A DNA stretch of 64,000 nt from Pezicula radicicola (Eukaryota > Ascomycota > Leotiomycetes > Helotiales > Dermateaceae), in NCBI GenBank assembly GCA_003008705.1, contig PDUO01000117.1:9303-73302 (forward strand), written 5' to 3'. Under the pieces are notes generated by a model. That model searched no databases. It saw only the letters and a list, made by a program, of their open reading frames with translations, and had not been told where the DNA came from. The position numbers and the translations under genes were made by a program. How positions within the stretch are numbered: position 1 is the first letter of the stretch; every line of letters starts with the position of its first letter. This document shows, one piece after another, positions 38,514 through 49,910 of the stretch.

Positions 38514-40941
38514 ATGACACGTTTCTTGACGCCCGCTAAGATTGGTCTGCTCGCCCTGATCGAGCTTTATACTGATGCTATTGTGCCCACGTCCTCCACG
38601 ATCCCGATCCTCTCATTCATTGTCAACCAGCTACTCCCTGCTACATACTCGAGGTCGCTAGCTAAAGCTCAATCCCCATCGCAATCCCTCCCATTTGTGC
38701 TCGACCTCAAAGCTTTCGAGACACTCCTCAGGACTGACCATCCAGCGGCTGCACGCCTTCCTGGTCGGTCCTTGTGGGACCATTTTCTCAAGAAGATATG
38801 GGATATAGATAGTTTGGATGCCTTGCACGTTTTCTTTGCGAACCGTCTACATCTCATTGCGAGGACGCGCGAGGAAATGCAAAAGGATGGGGAAATGGGC
38901 ATACCACCTCCTGCTGCGGACATGATCCTACTGTCTCGGACATCCCCATTTGGTAGCTTTGTTCGCCGTTCGAAAGTCGAGTTTGAGCGACTCAGATTCA
39001 GCGATGCCTTGGCACTATGGTCCGCTTTCAGAAACTGGCGACAAGAGACCAGAGTATACTGGGCAAAAAGGAACGCCAGTCTTGGAAAATGGGCGGGAGA
39101 TAAGGCCCTGGGGGACGGAGAAGAAGAATGGGGATGGGAGGGAACTGAGATGCTGGCAGCAGTAGCATATGGTGTGTCTAAAGCAGAAGAGGGATGTGTT
39201 AGTACGGATGATGTCGAAAAACTATTGGAATTTCAGGTCGAGCAAATGCAGAGTAAGTTTCCTTTGGCCCTCAAACAGAATTTCATTGACAAGTACAGAG
39301 CTTGGAACCAGAATACCTCTCGAGGTTAAAGATAAGTTTAATACCGTTTTGGCTCATGGTGTCATGACACCTAGCCTGGCACATTACCTCAAGTAAGTCA
39401 CCGATGGAGTATCTGATGATGGATGTTGCTGACTGACTCTATTCAGTTTTCTTGACGCTTGGAGGGCAGGCGATTATCCTACATCTTTTGACAGTCTGCA
39501 CCGTTATTTCGATTACACCATGCAGAACCGAGACCGCCTCTTCTATCAATACGCGTTGATGAATCTCGCTGTTCTCCAAGCAGATTTTGGTTGCTTTGAT
39601 GAGGCTGTTGCTGCGATGCTCGAAACAGTCTCGACGGCACGAGAGAATAAAGATATGGCATGTCTTAACTTTGCTTTGAACTGGCTCTATCATTTTGGAA
39701 AGGCTCATCCGAAGACTATAAGCGAAGCGGAGTCCACCAACATGCTTGGTGTTGAGAGAGAAGGGCTTGCATTTCTTCGAATTAAAGCTAAAGAAACTGG
39801 GATGTGGACTCTTTGGAGCTCATCTTTGCTTAGCGAAGCCAAGTTGGGCATGTCAAATGGCGAAAGTCTTGCAACAGCTTTCGAAAACATATTAAAAAGC
39901 TCTCAGCTCATCGTTGAGAAGAATATGAAAAGTATGATGGGCCCGCAAATGGCTGTGTATTCTGCTCTTTGGGGAAGAGTCGGAATTTCTCATTTGTCAA
40001 GTCAATATTGCGAGATATTCCTTCATTGTCACGCCCAATATGCACTCTTCGACGACACTTTAAGGTTCACATGTCGTAGCGCTAATCTGCTAGCAGAGAG
40101 AGGACAATACGATGAAGCAATGGAGAGACTTGAGAATCTGGACAGCAACGGCCTCCGTTCGTGGAAGGTCAACCAGTATTGGCTCAAAAATCGCGGCATC
40201 CTTCGCTTGAAACGAGATCTTCATCGGAATAATCTTGACGGCGCAGACCAACTCCTCTCGCAACTTCTCCAATGCAATGATTCAGACACTGACACAGAAA
40301 TCAGTTTCGAAATCAAGACACTCCAGATCGATTATCTCATCCGACGGTCAGAGTTCGGCAGCGCTCTTGTCAGCTTAGAGCAAATGGTTGCAGCCATGAA
40401 AGAACAGAGTGATGATCTTAACTTGCGTGTCAAACTCCTCACAATGAAAGCCCTTCTACAAGCCAGGTGTGGCCGGCCTCAGAAAGGATTCTCTGTTGCT
40501 GTGCGAGCAGCAAGCATAGCTTGGCGTGCAAGACTTATACCAGCTCTTTGGGGTGCAATGGGTGCTATAGCCAATATTTTGACTTTTCTCTCCGAGTTCC
40601 GAGCCTCCTCACGGATACTGATCTCCATTATTCCTCGGGCGTTGGAATGTGAGAACTGTTCCTTGAACGCCCAACTGTATTCTTTCTTGGTTGATGCGTA
40701 TATGGGAATGGCAGGGCAAGAACCAGCTGGTAGCATAAAGAGACAGGAGAAACTCACCCAGAGCGTAGAGTTCATCGAGAGATCATTCAATGAATACTCG
40801 GCGATTGAGGATATCAAGGGGCAGTGTGAAATGATGGCAAAGAAGGCTTCTATTATGCGGATTGTTGGAGACAATGTCCTCGCAAATGATTATGCTAGCG
40901 CATATTTAGACTTGAAGAGAGAGGCGGCGCTTTCAGCGTAG
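38514..40941 (+). CDS. APC5: Anaphase-promoting complex subunit 5
   Basis: Scaffold subunit of the APC/C ubiquitin ligase, which controls mitotic and meiotic exit. Three exons, 38514-39252, 39299-39392 and 39447-40941, give 775 aa. The N-terminus MTRFLTPAKIGLLALIELYT is typical of fungal APC5. The central part (PSLAHYLNFLDAWRAGDYPT, then FDYTMQNRDRLFYQYALMNLAV) opens an array of TPR-like helices that fills the large third exon. The ATG at 38514 was preferred over an upstream in-frame CTG/TTG. APC5 is a standard neighbour of COX13 and APN2 beside MAT. Confidence 0.9.
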
Positions 40942-41389
40942 TAACAATCAGATAATATAATGCCAATAGTGCTAAGAAGCGATGTACTTCTGTTTCTAGT
41001 CAAAACCTGGTCTGATAGACTATCAGGGATGGTCAAGCTCTGCATGTCCTACCTTTTATTTTGCGCGGCCGAGTCACTGCGAGCATCTGAATTTGTGCCT
41101 CATCTTACTTCACCTCTTTCCCAAGTGGTGAAGGCTTTGCTTGCTTTCTCAACCAGTCACACCTTGCTCCTCCCTTGACACCAAGAGCTCTAGCTTCCAG
41201 CTTTGTCGGCTCGCAATAAATTCCAGAACGAACCTAGCGATGTACTCGTATATGGAGAAATGTTTCCAATGATAAAGGCCTTCATTTCAATGCTGCTACG
41301 ACTCAAGGAGAAATATACACTTGTCTACCCAGCCCTTCTTCCTCCACTTTTCCCATACGCATTTCAACCTCGCCTGTCTGCTCCCATAC
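40942..41389. other. Convergent 3' intergenic region (APC5/COX13)
   Basis: About 450 bp of 3' flanking sequence. No gene is supported. Confidence 0.4.
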
Positions 41390-42087
41390 TTAATCTTTCT
41401 TGTGGTAGTTGACCTTATCATTCCAGCTAGCAACAATTTATAGTCAGCATAGATCCCATGTATTAGCTTTAAACCATATGCTGAAAACCGTTTAAATATC
41501 TGTCGTCCTCCATCTGGACCTTCAGGCGAGCACTTACAAAATAGTCTATAATTAGGTTAGCGATGACTCAATCATATCGTTCCTAGAGCGGCTCACCTTA
41601 TCTCCATCTCCCCAGAAAAAGTTCTTGGTTCGAATGTTCTGGTATGGGTATTCGGTCCTCTCCTCAAGCGGCGGTAGGTGGGACCAATGGTTCCAATGCT
41701 CATTCCAGAGGCTGTAGGCATTAACGCCAGCGATAAGCAAGCATGGAATGGTGACACTGTTCAGGTTAGTCCTCTTCCCTCCTCCTTCCGTCCTTCCGCT
41801 GCACAGCGGGCAATGGGGTCTTACTAGATGGACAACTTGCGCCATAGATCTACCATGCATGTCAGCTTCGGGCCCAGCCAAGGAAGATATATTAACTACA
41901 CACCACTGGTAGCCGCAGCATGGTCCTTCACAGCCTTTCTCTCCCTGTTGAAAGCATTATCCTCTGCACCCTTGAAAGCTCCCTCAGTGCTGGCAAATCG
42001 TCGCTGGAAGGGAGTGCGAACGGCAGGTGAGCGTAATTGGGCAGCGAAGCGCTGCGAGGTACGTAGCATCGATCGTTGGGGCAACAT
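41390..42087 (-). CDS. COX13: Cytochrome c oxidase subunit VIa (COX13)
   Basis: Small inner-membrane subunit of respiratory complex IV. Five exons on the minus strand: 42087-41904, 41849-41825, 41756-41597, 41545-41538 and 41426-41390, giving 137 aa. The N-terminal 35 residues (MLPQRSMLRTSQRF...) are Arg/Ser-rich, a matrix-targeting sequence. One membrane helix follows (VTIPCLLIAGVNAYSLW). The intermembrane part holds NEHWNHWSHLPPLEERTEYP and KNFFWGDGDKTIFWNDKVN, all family hallmarks. The fourth exon is just 8 nt yet is required to join GDGDK to FWNDKVNYHKKD. The gene is divergent from APN2. Confidence 0.92.
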
Positions 42088-42450
42088 GGTGTTGTTATTG
42101 TCGTTCAATGGTTCAATGGTTCTGAAGGGAACTTGAAGTTGAAGTCATGTCATCCGATCCTTTGAACCACGAGCTTTCGGGTACTCTAATAGTTAATCCG
42201 GCTCCGGCTCACGTGACATTAGAAGAAGACGGGCGAGGTTCGCGACAGGAGCATCAGACGCATCAGACAGGACGCGGTAGTCACTCATATACATTCAATC
42301 TGAGGTAGCACTCGAGATACTTAGGATACAGATACATAGAGAGGCGTGCAAAGTCTCTTGCTCTGTGAAAGTCTATGTTCAATCCAAGGCTGCACTCAGG
42401 ATACAGATAGAGATGCGTGTAAAGCGTCTTGCTCGTTGCAGCCGATCACT
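42088..42450. promoter_or_regulatory. Bidirectional COX13/APN2 promoter
   Basis: 363 bp between two divergent start codons, so one control region must serve a respiratory gene and a DNA-repair gene. A palindromic TCACGTGAC box lies at 42209-42217, the class bound by bHLH factors such as Cbf1 in fungi. Confidence 0.65.
42209..42217. promoter_or_regulatory. CACGTG box in COX13/APN2 promoter
   Basis: A TCACGTGAC sequence with an E-box core, located 122-130 bp upstream of the COX13 ATG and 234-242 bp upstream of the APN2 ATG. Binding by a Cbf1-like factor is inferred from the motif only. Confidence 0.5.
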
Positions 42451-44625
42451 ATGGCTGGCTTACGCATTACAACGTGGAATGGTGGGTTATCCAGCTCCTC
42501 CCGCCCTATTATTCTTGCTTCTACGTCTCAATTCATTTAACTGGCGTGAAACTGACTGGGGATAGTGAACGGCATAAGGTTGGTCTGTTCGATTCCTGGA
42601 CTACCATAGTCGCAGCACTGGCTTATACATGTGTGCTTTTTCCTATCAGGAATCCGTTTGGCTACCAACCATGGCGCGAAAAGAGGACTTTTGAGGTGCA
42701 CATACCTCCTGCTCCTCATTGTCCGATAGCCACTTACGAGACGGCAGGCAATGTTCGATATTCTTGAGGCCGATATTGTCGTCATGCAAGAGACAAAGAT
42801 ACAGCGAAAAGACCTCCAAGATGACATGGTTCTTGTGCCGGGCTGGGATGTATTTTTTAGTCTTCCAAAACACAAGAAAGGTATGCACTTCACATGGATT
42901 TCCTGGAAAGCTGTATTAACCATCTGCTGGATTAAAGGATATTCTGGAGTTGCAATATACACCCGTAATGACGCCTGCGCACCTATCCGGGCTGAAGAAG
43001 GCATAACGGGCATTCTTACACCCCCCAACTCCTCGGCAAGCTGCTATGATCTGCCCGAGAACCAACAGATCGGAGGTTACCCCACCATGAGCCAACTTTC
43101 CGAATGTGTCCTTGATGCTTCCACTCTTGATTCCGAAGGCCGCTGTGTCATTTTAGAATTCCCCGCCTTCGTCCTCATCGGTGTCTACAGTCCTGCAAAT
43201 CGTGATGAAACCCGTGACGACTTCCGCCTTGGCTTTTTGAACGCGCTTGATTCCCGAGTGCGTAATCTTGTCGCGATGGGGAAGCGGGTCGTGTTGACTG
43301 GTGACTTGAATATCGTACGGGAATTGTTGGACACGGCCAATGCAGAAGAACAATTACGAAAGCATGGCAAGACAGCGGAAGAATTTATATCCACACCAGC
43401 AAGGCGTATACTGAATCAACTAATCGTCGATGGCAAAGTCTTTGGCGAAAGGGACGAAGGTCGAGAGAAGCCTGTTATGGTCGACCTCTGTCGGTCGTTC
43501 CATCCTGACCGAAAAGGCATGTTCACATGCTGGGAGACAAAAATCAATGCTCGCCCCGGAAATTTCGGGTCTCGAATTGATTATGTGCTCTGTAGTCAAG
43601 ACTGGAAAGATTGGTTCTCCGAATCAAATATACAGGAGGGCCTCATTGGTTCTGATCACTGTCCTGTCTTCGCTGACCTGAAAGAAAAGGTCATGGTCGG
43701 GAACGTGGAGATTCATATCAAGGATATTATGAGTCCGACGGGGATGTTCAAAGATGGTGTGCGGCAACGGGAATGGTCTGCCAAAGATTTGCTGCCCCTG
43801 TCATCCAGACTCATACCAGAGTTTGACCGCCGACGCAGTATCCGAGACATGTTTTCCAAGAAGCTCTCTTTACCTAAAGAGCAGAGCTCTTCGAGCAGTC
43901 AATCTGGTGTAGAAGTTAATACAAAAGATACATCTTCTAACGAGAAGAACTTGTTGAGCACAAGTGGTTTGCCCCAGAGCCAGAATACCTATTCACCATT
44001 GCCTGCGGCCCCGCTGCTGCGAACCAATAGCCCTTTGAAACAGAATGGAAAACGGGCAAGTGAGTCCTCCATTGCAACGCGTTCATTGAAGCGCTCTAAA
44101 TCTACACCCTCCAAGACCAGCTCAGGAGCTGCCAAGGGGCAGCTGGGAAAAGGTCAGAGCAGTCTCATAGGATTCTTCAAGCCAACAACAGTCTCAGCAT
44201 CGAACACGGTCGAGAGCAAGATGTCGTCAAGCACTAATGACGTGGAGGATCCCCCCCAAGATACTGCAATATCATCCAAGGCTGTCCCCTCAACCTCTGT
44301 AGCCGTTGGGGACCAGAATTCAGAATCTAGCTCTTTTATCGACCCTCCAAGCAAGGCATTTGACCCAGCCGACCAAAAATCTGTTATAGATCCTGTTGTG
44401 GCAAAAGAATCTTGGTCGAAGCTTCTGGGAAAGCGCGTGGCTCCTCGATGCGATCATGATGAACCCTGTATCAGCTACAAGACCAAAAAGCCGGGTGAAA
44501 ATTGCGGCAGATTCTTCTACATGTGCGCGCGTCCTCTTGGACCCTCTGGCCAAAAGGAGAAGAATACACAATGGCGATGTGGAGCATTCATATGGAGTAG
44601 TGACTGGACTGGAGAAGATACATGA
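42451..44625 (+). CDS. APN2: Class II AP endonuclease APN2
   Basis: ExoIII-type apurinic/apyrimidinic endonuclease of nuclear base-excision repair. Five exons: 42451-42481, 42566-42578, 42650-42695, 42748-42880 and 42938-44625, giving 636 aa. The catalytic domain (about residues 1-330) contains TTWNVNGIRN, the metal ligand Glu45 in MQETK, TGDLNIV and the terminal SDHCPVF. A disordered Ser-rich linker includes a PCNA-binding-like SLIGFFK stretch. A GRF zinc finger closes the protein (EPCISYKTKKPGENCGRFF, then WRCGAFIW). The 13-nt second exon encodes VNGIR, part of the active site. APN2 is the classical left border of MAT in Pezizomycotina. Confidence 0.93.
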
Positions 44626-46948
44626 TTCTAAATATATGTATTTAAGTCCTTCACTCCTTATAACCTTGATACTAACCACCTGAGTCAATCTCGATAATTA
44701 ATGCAACAGTTCATACAAAAGGATGGATTCCTACTGATGATTTCAATTACTAGACTTCAACCCGAATTCCCAAGAATGCAGAGCAGCATAGCACAGACAT
44801 GGGAAATTCCCAAGGTGGGACGTTTCTATTCAGCAATGGCTCTCCAGCTAATAGTTTATAGTGCAGAAGGATACAGCTATCGAAAATTGGTTTATAATGA
44901 AGGATCTTATGGCTAGAGGAGATAATGTGAAGAACAAGCACCCTTGCTGCACTACAATGACGGTGCAAAACATCAGAAGAAACAACTTTCAGTCCACCTA
45001 ATGTTCATCACACCTCCTGTCGTTCACCTCATTCTCTCTCAATCACTCTATCCTTTCGCTGACTTTTTGTGAACTGTTTTGACTATATCTGTGCTTATTC
45101 TCTTGATCCATACCTGTAAACATTGAAGCTCGAGCAAATAAAATGTAGGGTATTGCTTCAGCCTGTGGTAAAGAACCAGGACGCGGACGGTTGCGATGTT
45201 TATGCTGAGATGGTCGAAAGCCTTGAAGATGCTGAGTAATATGACTCCACGTCGTAGAGAGGGGGTTCGTCGCCACCTACTCACGAGCTACTTTATAGTT
45301 GATAACAGGTCATCGCTGGTGTGGTTGATTTTGTCGTTGCATGGTAGAAGCTGGGAGTCTAAGCGCAGGGAAGCCGTATATCACCCCAAGACGCCTAAAT
45401 ACCTTATGTTTGCATTCGTGTATTTTATGGAGAGCTATAGGCAGATATATAGGATCGCGTGCTATTGGGTTTCAGTAGATCTTATTATTGATTCTCCCAT
45501 CGTTGTGCGTGGTCGATATCGCCGCCGCCATTGCGCACGCGTACATTGGTCTCGAACGCTTCGATGATACTCGTAGAAGAGTCAAAGGTTCTGCGACTAT
45601 TCTCATCTAGTTAGTATTGAATGCTCTATACGTCTGGAGTTTGGTGCCCTTCTCGAACGACTGTAATTTTAGTGCCGACGCCGTTCAGAGCTTTCAAGCC
45701 TCCTCGTTCACTTCTTGGGAGGCAATGTATAGATTGCTGCTTCTCCAAAGGCCATAGGTAGTTACCACTATGATCGTTATTGATTCTTGGTAGTGGATAA
45801 GCACGGTGACTCATAAACGTTGTGGCGTCCGCAGCACAAAAGTCAAGTCACAAAGAAAGATACCATGCCCACGGTGGCGATGAGTGTTTTTTCTTCTAAT
45901 TCTTTATTTCTATTTATTTTATTTACTCTACCACCCATGCCACTCATTTCTACAAGTTGCTATCTACTTCTTTAAGGAACTTATTGGCAGTAAGGTGAGC
46001 TTCAAGAAGTCCATAGGAAGCCCAAGGCCAATTGTCAGAGAAGTAAATACGCCAATGAGGTGAGCTCCCACAAGTCCATAGGAAACCCAAGGCCAATTGT
46101 CAGAGAAATGAATACGCCAGTGAGGTGAGCTCCCACAAGTCCANAGGAAGCCCAAGGCCAATTGTCAGAGAAATGAATACGCCAGTGACGCGAGCTTCCG
46201 GAAGTACGCAGGAAGCCCTTGGCTAGTTACCAAATAAAAGAGGATGAGCGCCGGTGAGTTTCCAGAAGAGGTACACAGGAAACTCAAATGATTGTTGTCG
46301 AATAAAGAGGGTTCTACCATGGTGAAGAAGACGCAGTTGCATGAATGCCACTCACGTCAACCCTGAAAGCCGACTCTTGATGTAGAACCCACCCACAACT
46401 TTCTTTTGTGGATGTTTTTGTACCGATATTGTGGAAGAACAGAAATAACAAACGCGCATAAAGGAAATGGGAATGAAAAGCAACAATGGTGTCTTCTGCA
46501 AGAGCTGTATAGAGTTCTTTCAATGTCGAGCGTATCATCGTGGTGGACACATGGCGAAGGGCCAAGGAAACCCCAAAGATAGCAGGCCAGAAAAGACAAG
46601 CACATCAGAGAAGAGCTTGATGCGACGAAGCATTGATGAGCCTTCGATATTGCAGAAGAAGTAATGAAACTCGAGATGTCGCTGTAGTGCGTGCTTGTTC
46701 GGTGACGTCGTAGATGTGTTGTCGAGAACGAAGTGCGAATTAGATGCGCAGCCGAGGAAATTGCGATTGAAAGAACAGAGAATGAAAGTTGTGATGGTCA
46801 AAACAGATTATGGTGGCTGTGAGAAGACTCGCGCTGATGGACTGAGGACATGGCAAGCAGCAGAAAGCAGCGTGCAACAAGCATGAGTAGAGTTGAAAGA
46901 CAGTGCAGCAGCTTCAAGGAATTCTCCCCCACTTCTAATTGACCGTAC
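44626..46948. other. APN2-MAT1-2-1 intergenic region
   Basis: About 2.3 kb between convergent stop codons inside the MAT region. It contains a 65-bp tandem repeat array (annotated separately). Several open frames of 60-125 codons on both strands show no recognisable features and no convincing splice partners, so I do not call a gene. Confidence 0.5.
45992..46300. repeat. 65-bp tandem repeat array in MAT locus
   Basis: About five head-to-tail units of 65 bp. Units starting near 45992, 46057 and 46122 differ by only a few bases; the following two (to about 46,300) are more diverged and slightly altered in length. Each unit begins with GGTGAGCT and contains CCAAGGCCAATTGTCAGAGA. The only ambiguous base of the window, an N at 46144, falls in the third unit, so copy number or sequence may be imperfectly assembled. 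Confidence 0.85.
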
Positions 46949-47925
46949 TCAGGAATTGCGAATTAACTGCCTTAAGGTTGCAAGGTCTCTCAAATATTGG
47001 TTCATGAATGCGGAAGCATCATCTTCGTCATCATCAGAGCCATCATCAGAGCCAGAAGACTCATCAGGATCTTCGACTGTAGGTAGGCTTTGAGGTTGAT
47101 GAGAAGTAAGGGGACCCGAGGATTGGTTGGGAAGTGAAGTGGCTCCAAGAGACGAACTCTGAACCGTCTGTGTAGTAGAAGCAATGGGAGACGGGTTTGA
47201 GCTAACCTTACGGCGCGCACGAACAGTCGAAAGCTTGCTGCGTCTCTTGATATCCGAAGACTTGCGTGGAGTCAACTTGTACCCTGGATTCTTCTCGAGA
47301 TGTCTTTCCTTCTCCTCCTTTGCAAGTTGGTAGTAGTGTGTCTTAATCAGAGTTGGCGCAGTTTGCCACATTTCACCAACTTTCTTCGCTATGTTCTGTT
47401 AGTTTGAAATGCCTTAAAATAGAGGAGTGTTTACTAACAGATAATAGAGCAATGCAAATCCGGATTCTCAGCTCGAAGCTCAGCTTGCTTGTCACGGCGG
47501 AAGAGCAGAAAGGCGTTCATTGGCTTTGCAATGTGTTGGACCTCCTTTGATTTCTGATATCTGGCCTCGTACACAAGGGTGTGCTGGCTGCTAGCTGTGA
47601 CAGGGCCTCCAATGCGGTATGCTGACTTATCAACATCGAAGTAAATGAACACATCTGACTCCATAAACTTTCTGCAAGTAAAGGTATTGTTAATAAAAGT
47701 ACATTGAAAGAAGCTCTGAACTTACCTCAGTCTATGGGCAACGTCCTGAAGTGCTGCGCGACCCATTTTATGGCCCATGTTTGAAGGGATGAAGTAGACA
47801 ATCTTGCCTTGCTCCAAACCCCTCAAATGCTCTTCCCAGAGCGCCTTGAAACGATCCTTGTCAGCAGGCGAGGAGCTTGCAACAATGCGTGCGACTTCAG
47901 ACAAAGCCATATTTCGGGTCTCCAT
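46949..47925 (-). CDS. MAT1-2-1: Mating-type HMG-box protein MAT1-2-1
   Basis: HMG-box transcription factor defining the MAT1-2 mating type; it controls mating identity and fruit-body development. Three exons on the minus strand: 47925-47726, 47671-47439 and 47388-46949, giving 290 aa. The MATA_HMG box spans about residues 115-185 (AKPMNAFLLFRRDKQAEL, then KKVGEMW and EKERHLEKNPGYKL). An intron splits the Ser145 codon inside the box, the position conserved in ascomycete MAT1-2-1 genes. The C-terminal part is Ser-rich with an acidic Asp/Glu patch. The ATG giving METRNMALSEV was chosen; the frame upstream of it lacks ATG. The frame is complete, with no stop or shift. It lies convergent with APN2 and divergent from the unknown MAT-region gene. 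Confidence 0.92.
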
Positions 47926-48286
47926 TGTGAAAGTGATGCTGATGCTCAAGAGACACCGAAAACAACAGTGCGCTCAAGGACGGATGCTTTTGAGAAGTAG
48001 AAGTGCTTTGCGGATAGCCGGAGAATTGCAAAGAGGATGTGACAGTTTTCTCTTGAAAAGCAGGATTATGAGTTGAAGTTACGTGGGTGTTGTATGTGTG
48101 GAGAGTTTGTGTGTAGTGTGGGGTGAGAAAGAAAATTGTGCGGCCTGTCGAGTTTTGCCTTTTCGCGAAATTGAGAACAATAGGAAGCTATTCACCGATT
48201 TAGTCATTTTCTGCCAGCAGAATGAATTCCACCAAAAATAGTAACTTGAGCTCGCGATATTCTACGCAAGTGAACAACCAGCAATC
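47926..48286. promoter_or_regulatory. Bidirectional promoter of MAT1-2-1 and the 364-aa gene
   Basis: 361 bp between divergent start codons, so the HMG gene and the unknown gene probably share regulation. No motif is assigned with confidence. Confidence 0.5.
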
Positions 48287-49541
48287 ATGGCCCTTGAAGG
48301 AGTGTCCGCCATCGTTGTAACTGCAGACAACTCAGAAGGTAAAGAAGTCATTGGGTATGCACGGTTTAGGGGGGAGCTCTATGAAAACAGAATCTTACCT
48401 CCTGAACAACCACAAGAATGCGAGATTGATTGTTCAAAACCAGACCTCGGTAGCTTCCGGCGTGGAACTCAAGCAAGTAAGTGGGCATCAATTGCTTCAT
48501 TGAAATTCCTTGCTCATCTTGGTAGCTTCTACAACGAAATTTGAGCTTTGCGAGAACGAGTACCTCAATGCGCTTGTGGGCGAGCTTACACTCAACATAC
48601 GATTGCTTCTTCTCCTATTCCCGATAGTGTCTCATGATGACATTATGGACGAAACGCTACCGAATGACGCCCTGAAGACCTTGAGTAACATCGACATCAT
48701 CATGAAAGAATGCCGAAGATTGAAAGCTGCTCCTGAACTCTTCCCTTCACCGTCTGCAGGACGATCTTTCCTGGAACAAATTGGGAGTTTAACAGTTGCT
48801 ATGTGCGCCTTGGAAGATGTAGCGCAAAATTACAATGAAAGCGTTATGGAATTTGACCTATCTCAACAGCTTCCCGAGCACCCGGAAACTTCTGAGGAGG
48901 AGAGCCCCGAAGAGATCAAAGCAATTCAAGAGGACAGATACAAGCAACCGAATCCGCTAGTCCAGGATCATGCTGTCAAGCTTGATGGCCAGAACCCGTG
49001 GAACTACTGGCTAGATAATTCGGCCGGAGCTCGTGAAGGTTGGATTGCTATACAGCACAAGATACCACGTATGGGGGACAAGCTAAACAGGCAACATGTG
49101 CTTCTCTACGAGGCTCTGGAAGAGTACTTTGAGGATGTGAGTAGTCATCGGAAAAGAAAATACTTGCAGAGCCGACGCTGACTAGAACTTACAGAACGAC
49201 TTCGTGCTCCGTGAAAAAGAGGCAAGATAATGTTTAACCAAAAATCGCGGAGGAAGTGCTAACACATCTTTCAGGATGCAACAGCTGTCATAGGAGAGCC
49301 AGGAGACGCATATAGACATATGACATGGAAGTATTTCGGTGTTGTTCCAGACCATTACATAGGAGCCGAGCATTTTCTCAGGAGCCGATATGATGAGGAT
49401 GGGGTTATAACACTTGAATATCTTTCTGGTGCATTGGGAAGGGGATTGGTTAGAGATTGGACAGGTGCCTACTCACAAGCTGTTGCTTTCAACTGTCCAT
49501 ACTTTAGGTTCGCAGTTGCTTACCAGCCAGAAGATTATTAA
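48287..49541 (+). CDS. Unidentified MAT-locus protein, 364 aa
   Basis: Function unknown. Four exons fit: 48287-48476, 48526-49136, 49195-49221 and 49275-49541. The third intron appears to use a GC donor (GCAAGA at 49222) and an ordinary CTAAC...TTTCAG acceptor; reading through it meets TAA at once. The protein has no HMG or alpha box, no signal peptide and no clear membrane segment apart from a Leu-rich stretch near residue 90. Features are an acidic Glu-rich patch (about residue 215), an aromatic segment NPWNYWLDNSAGAREGW, and a C-terminal part with HMTWKYFGVVPDHYIGAEHF and GRGLVRDW. Its position between MAT1-2-1 and MAT1-1-1 suggests an idiomorph gene. Accessory MAT genes without known domains occur in leotiomycetes, but I cannot assign it to one. 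Confidence 0.75.
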
Positions 49542-49910
49542 TTGGGAACTACCTAGAAATGTAGATCGAGACAATAAACACGATTTTGCATAAAACTATG
49601 GAACCACGAACTATGTGATATACCATTATTTAAAATCATATTTGGGAATACCTGTGGGAAAAAAAGGTTGGTGGGTGGATAAATTAGCTTACTAAGCCGA
49701 GCATTCCTTTGTTGTCGCAAGGTGAAAGCGTCCATATCGCACTAACCGAATGTATTCACCTTTTAACGCTTTCAACTCTTTCACAACAGATCTGCTCCAG
49801 CAAATCGCGACAACCTTTCGCAAAGATTCTTTGAAAGACCATCATCAAATTCTGATCTTTCAAATTTGCGACATATCTTCAGAACATACATCGAATGAGC
49901 TACAGCAATC
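49542..49910. promoter_or_regulatory. Upstream region of MAT1-1-1
   Basis: 369 bp between the unknown MAT gene and MAT1-1-1, expected to hold the MAT1-1-1 promoter. No gene is seen. Confidence 0.45.

Noticed and set aside
45043..46801. Frames of 60-125 codons between APN2 and MAT1-2-1 as additional MAT genes
   Set aside because: No domain, no coherent splice partners, and some run through the tandem repeats.
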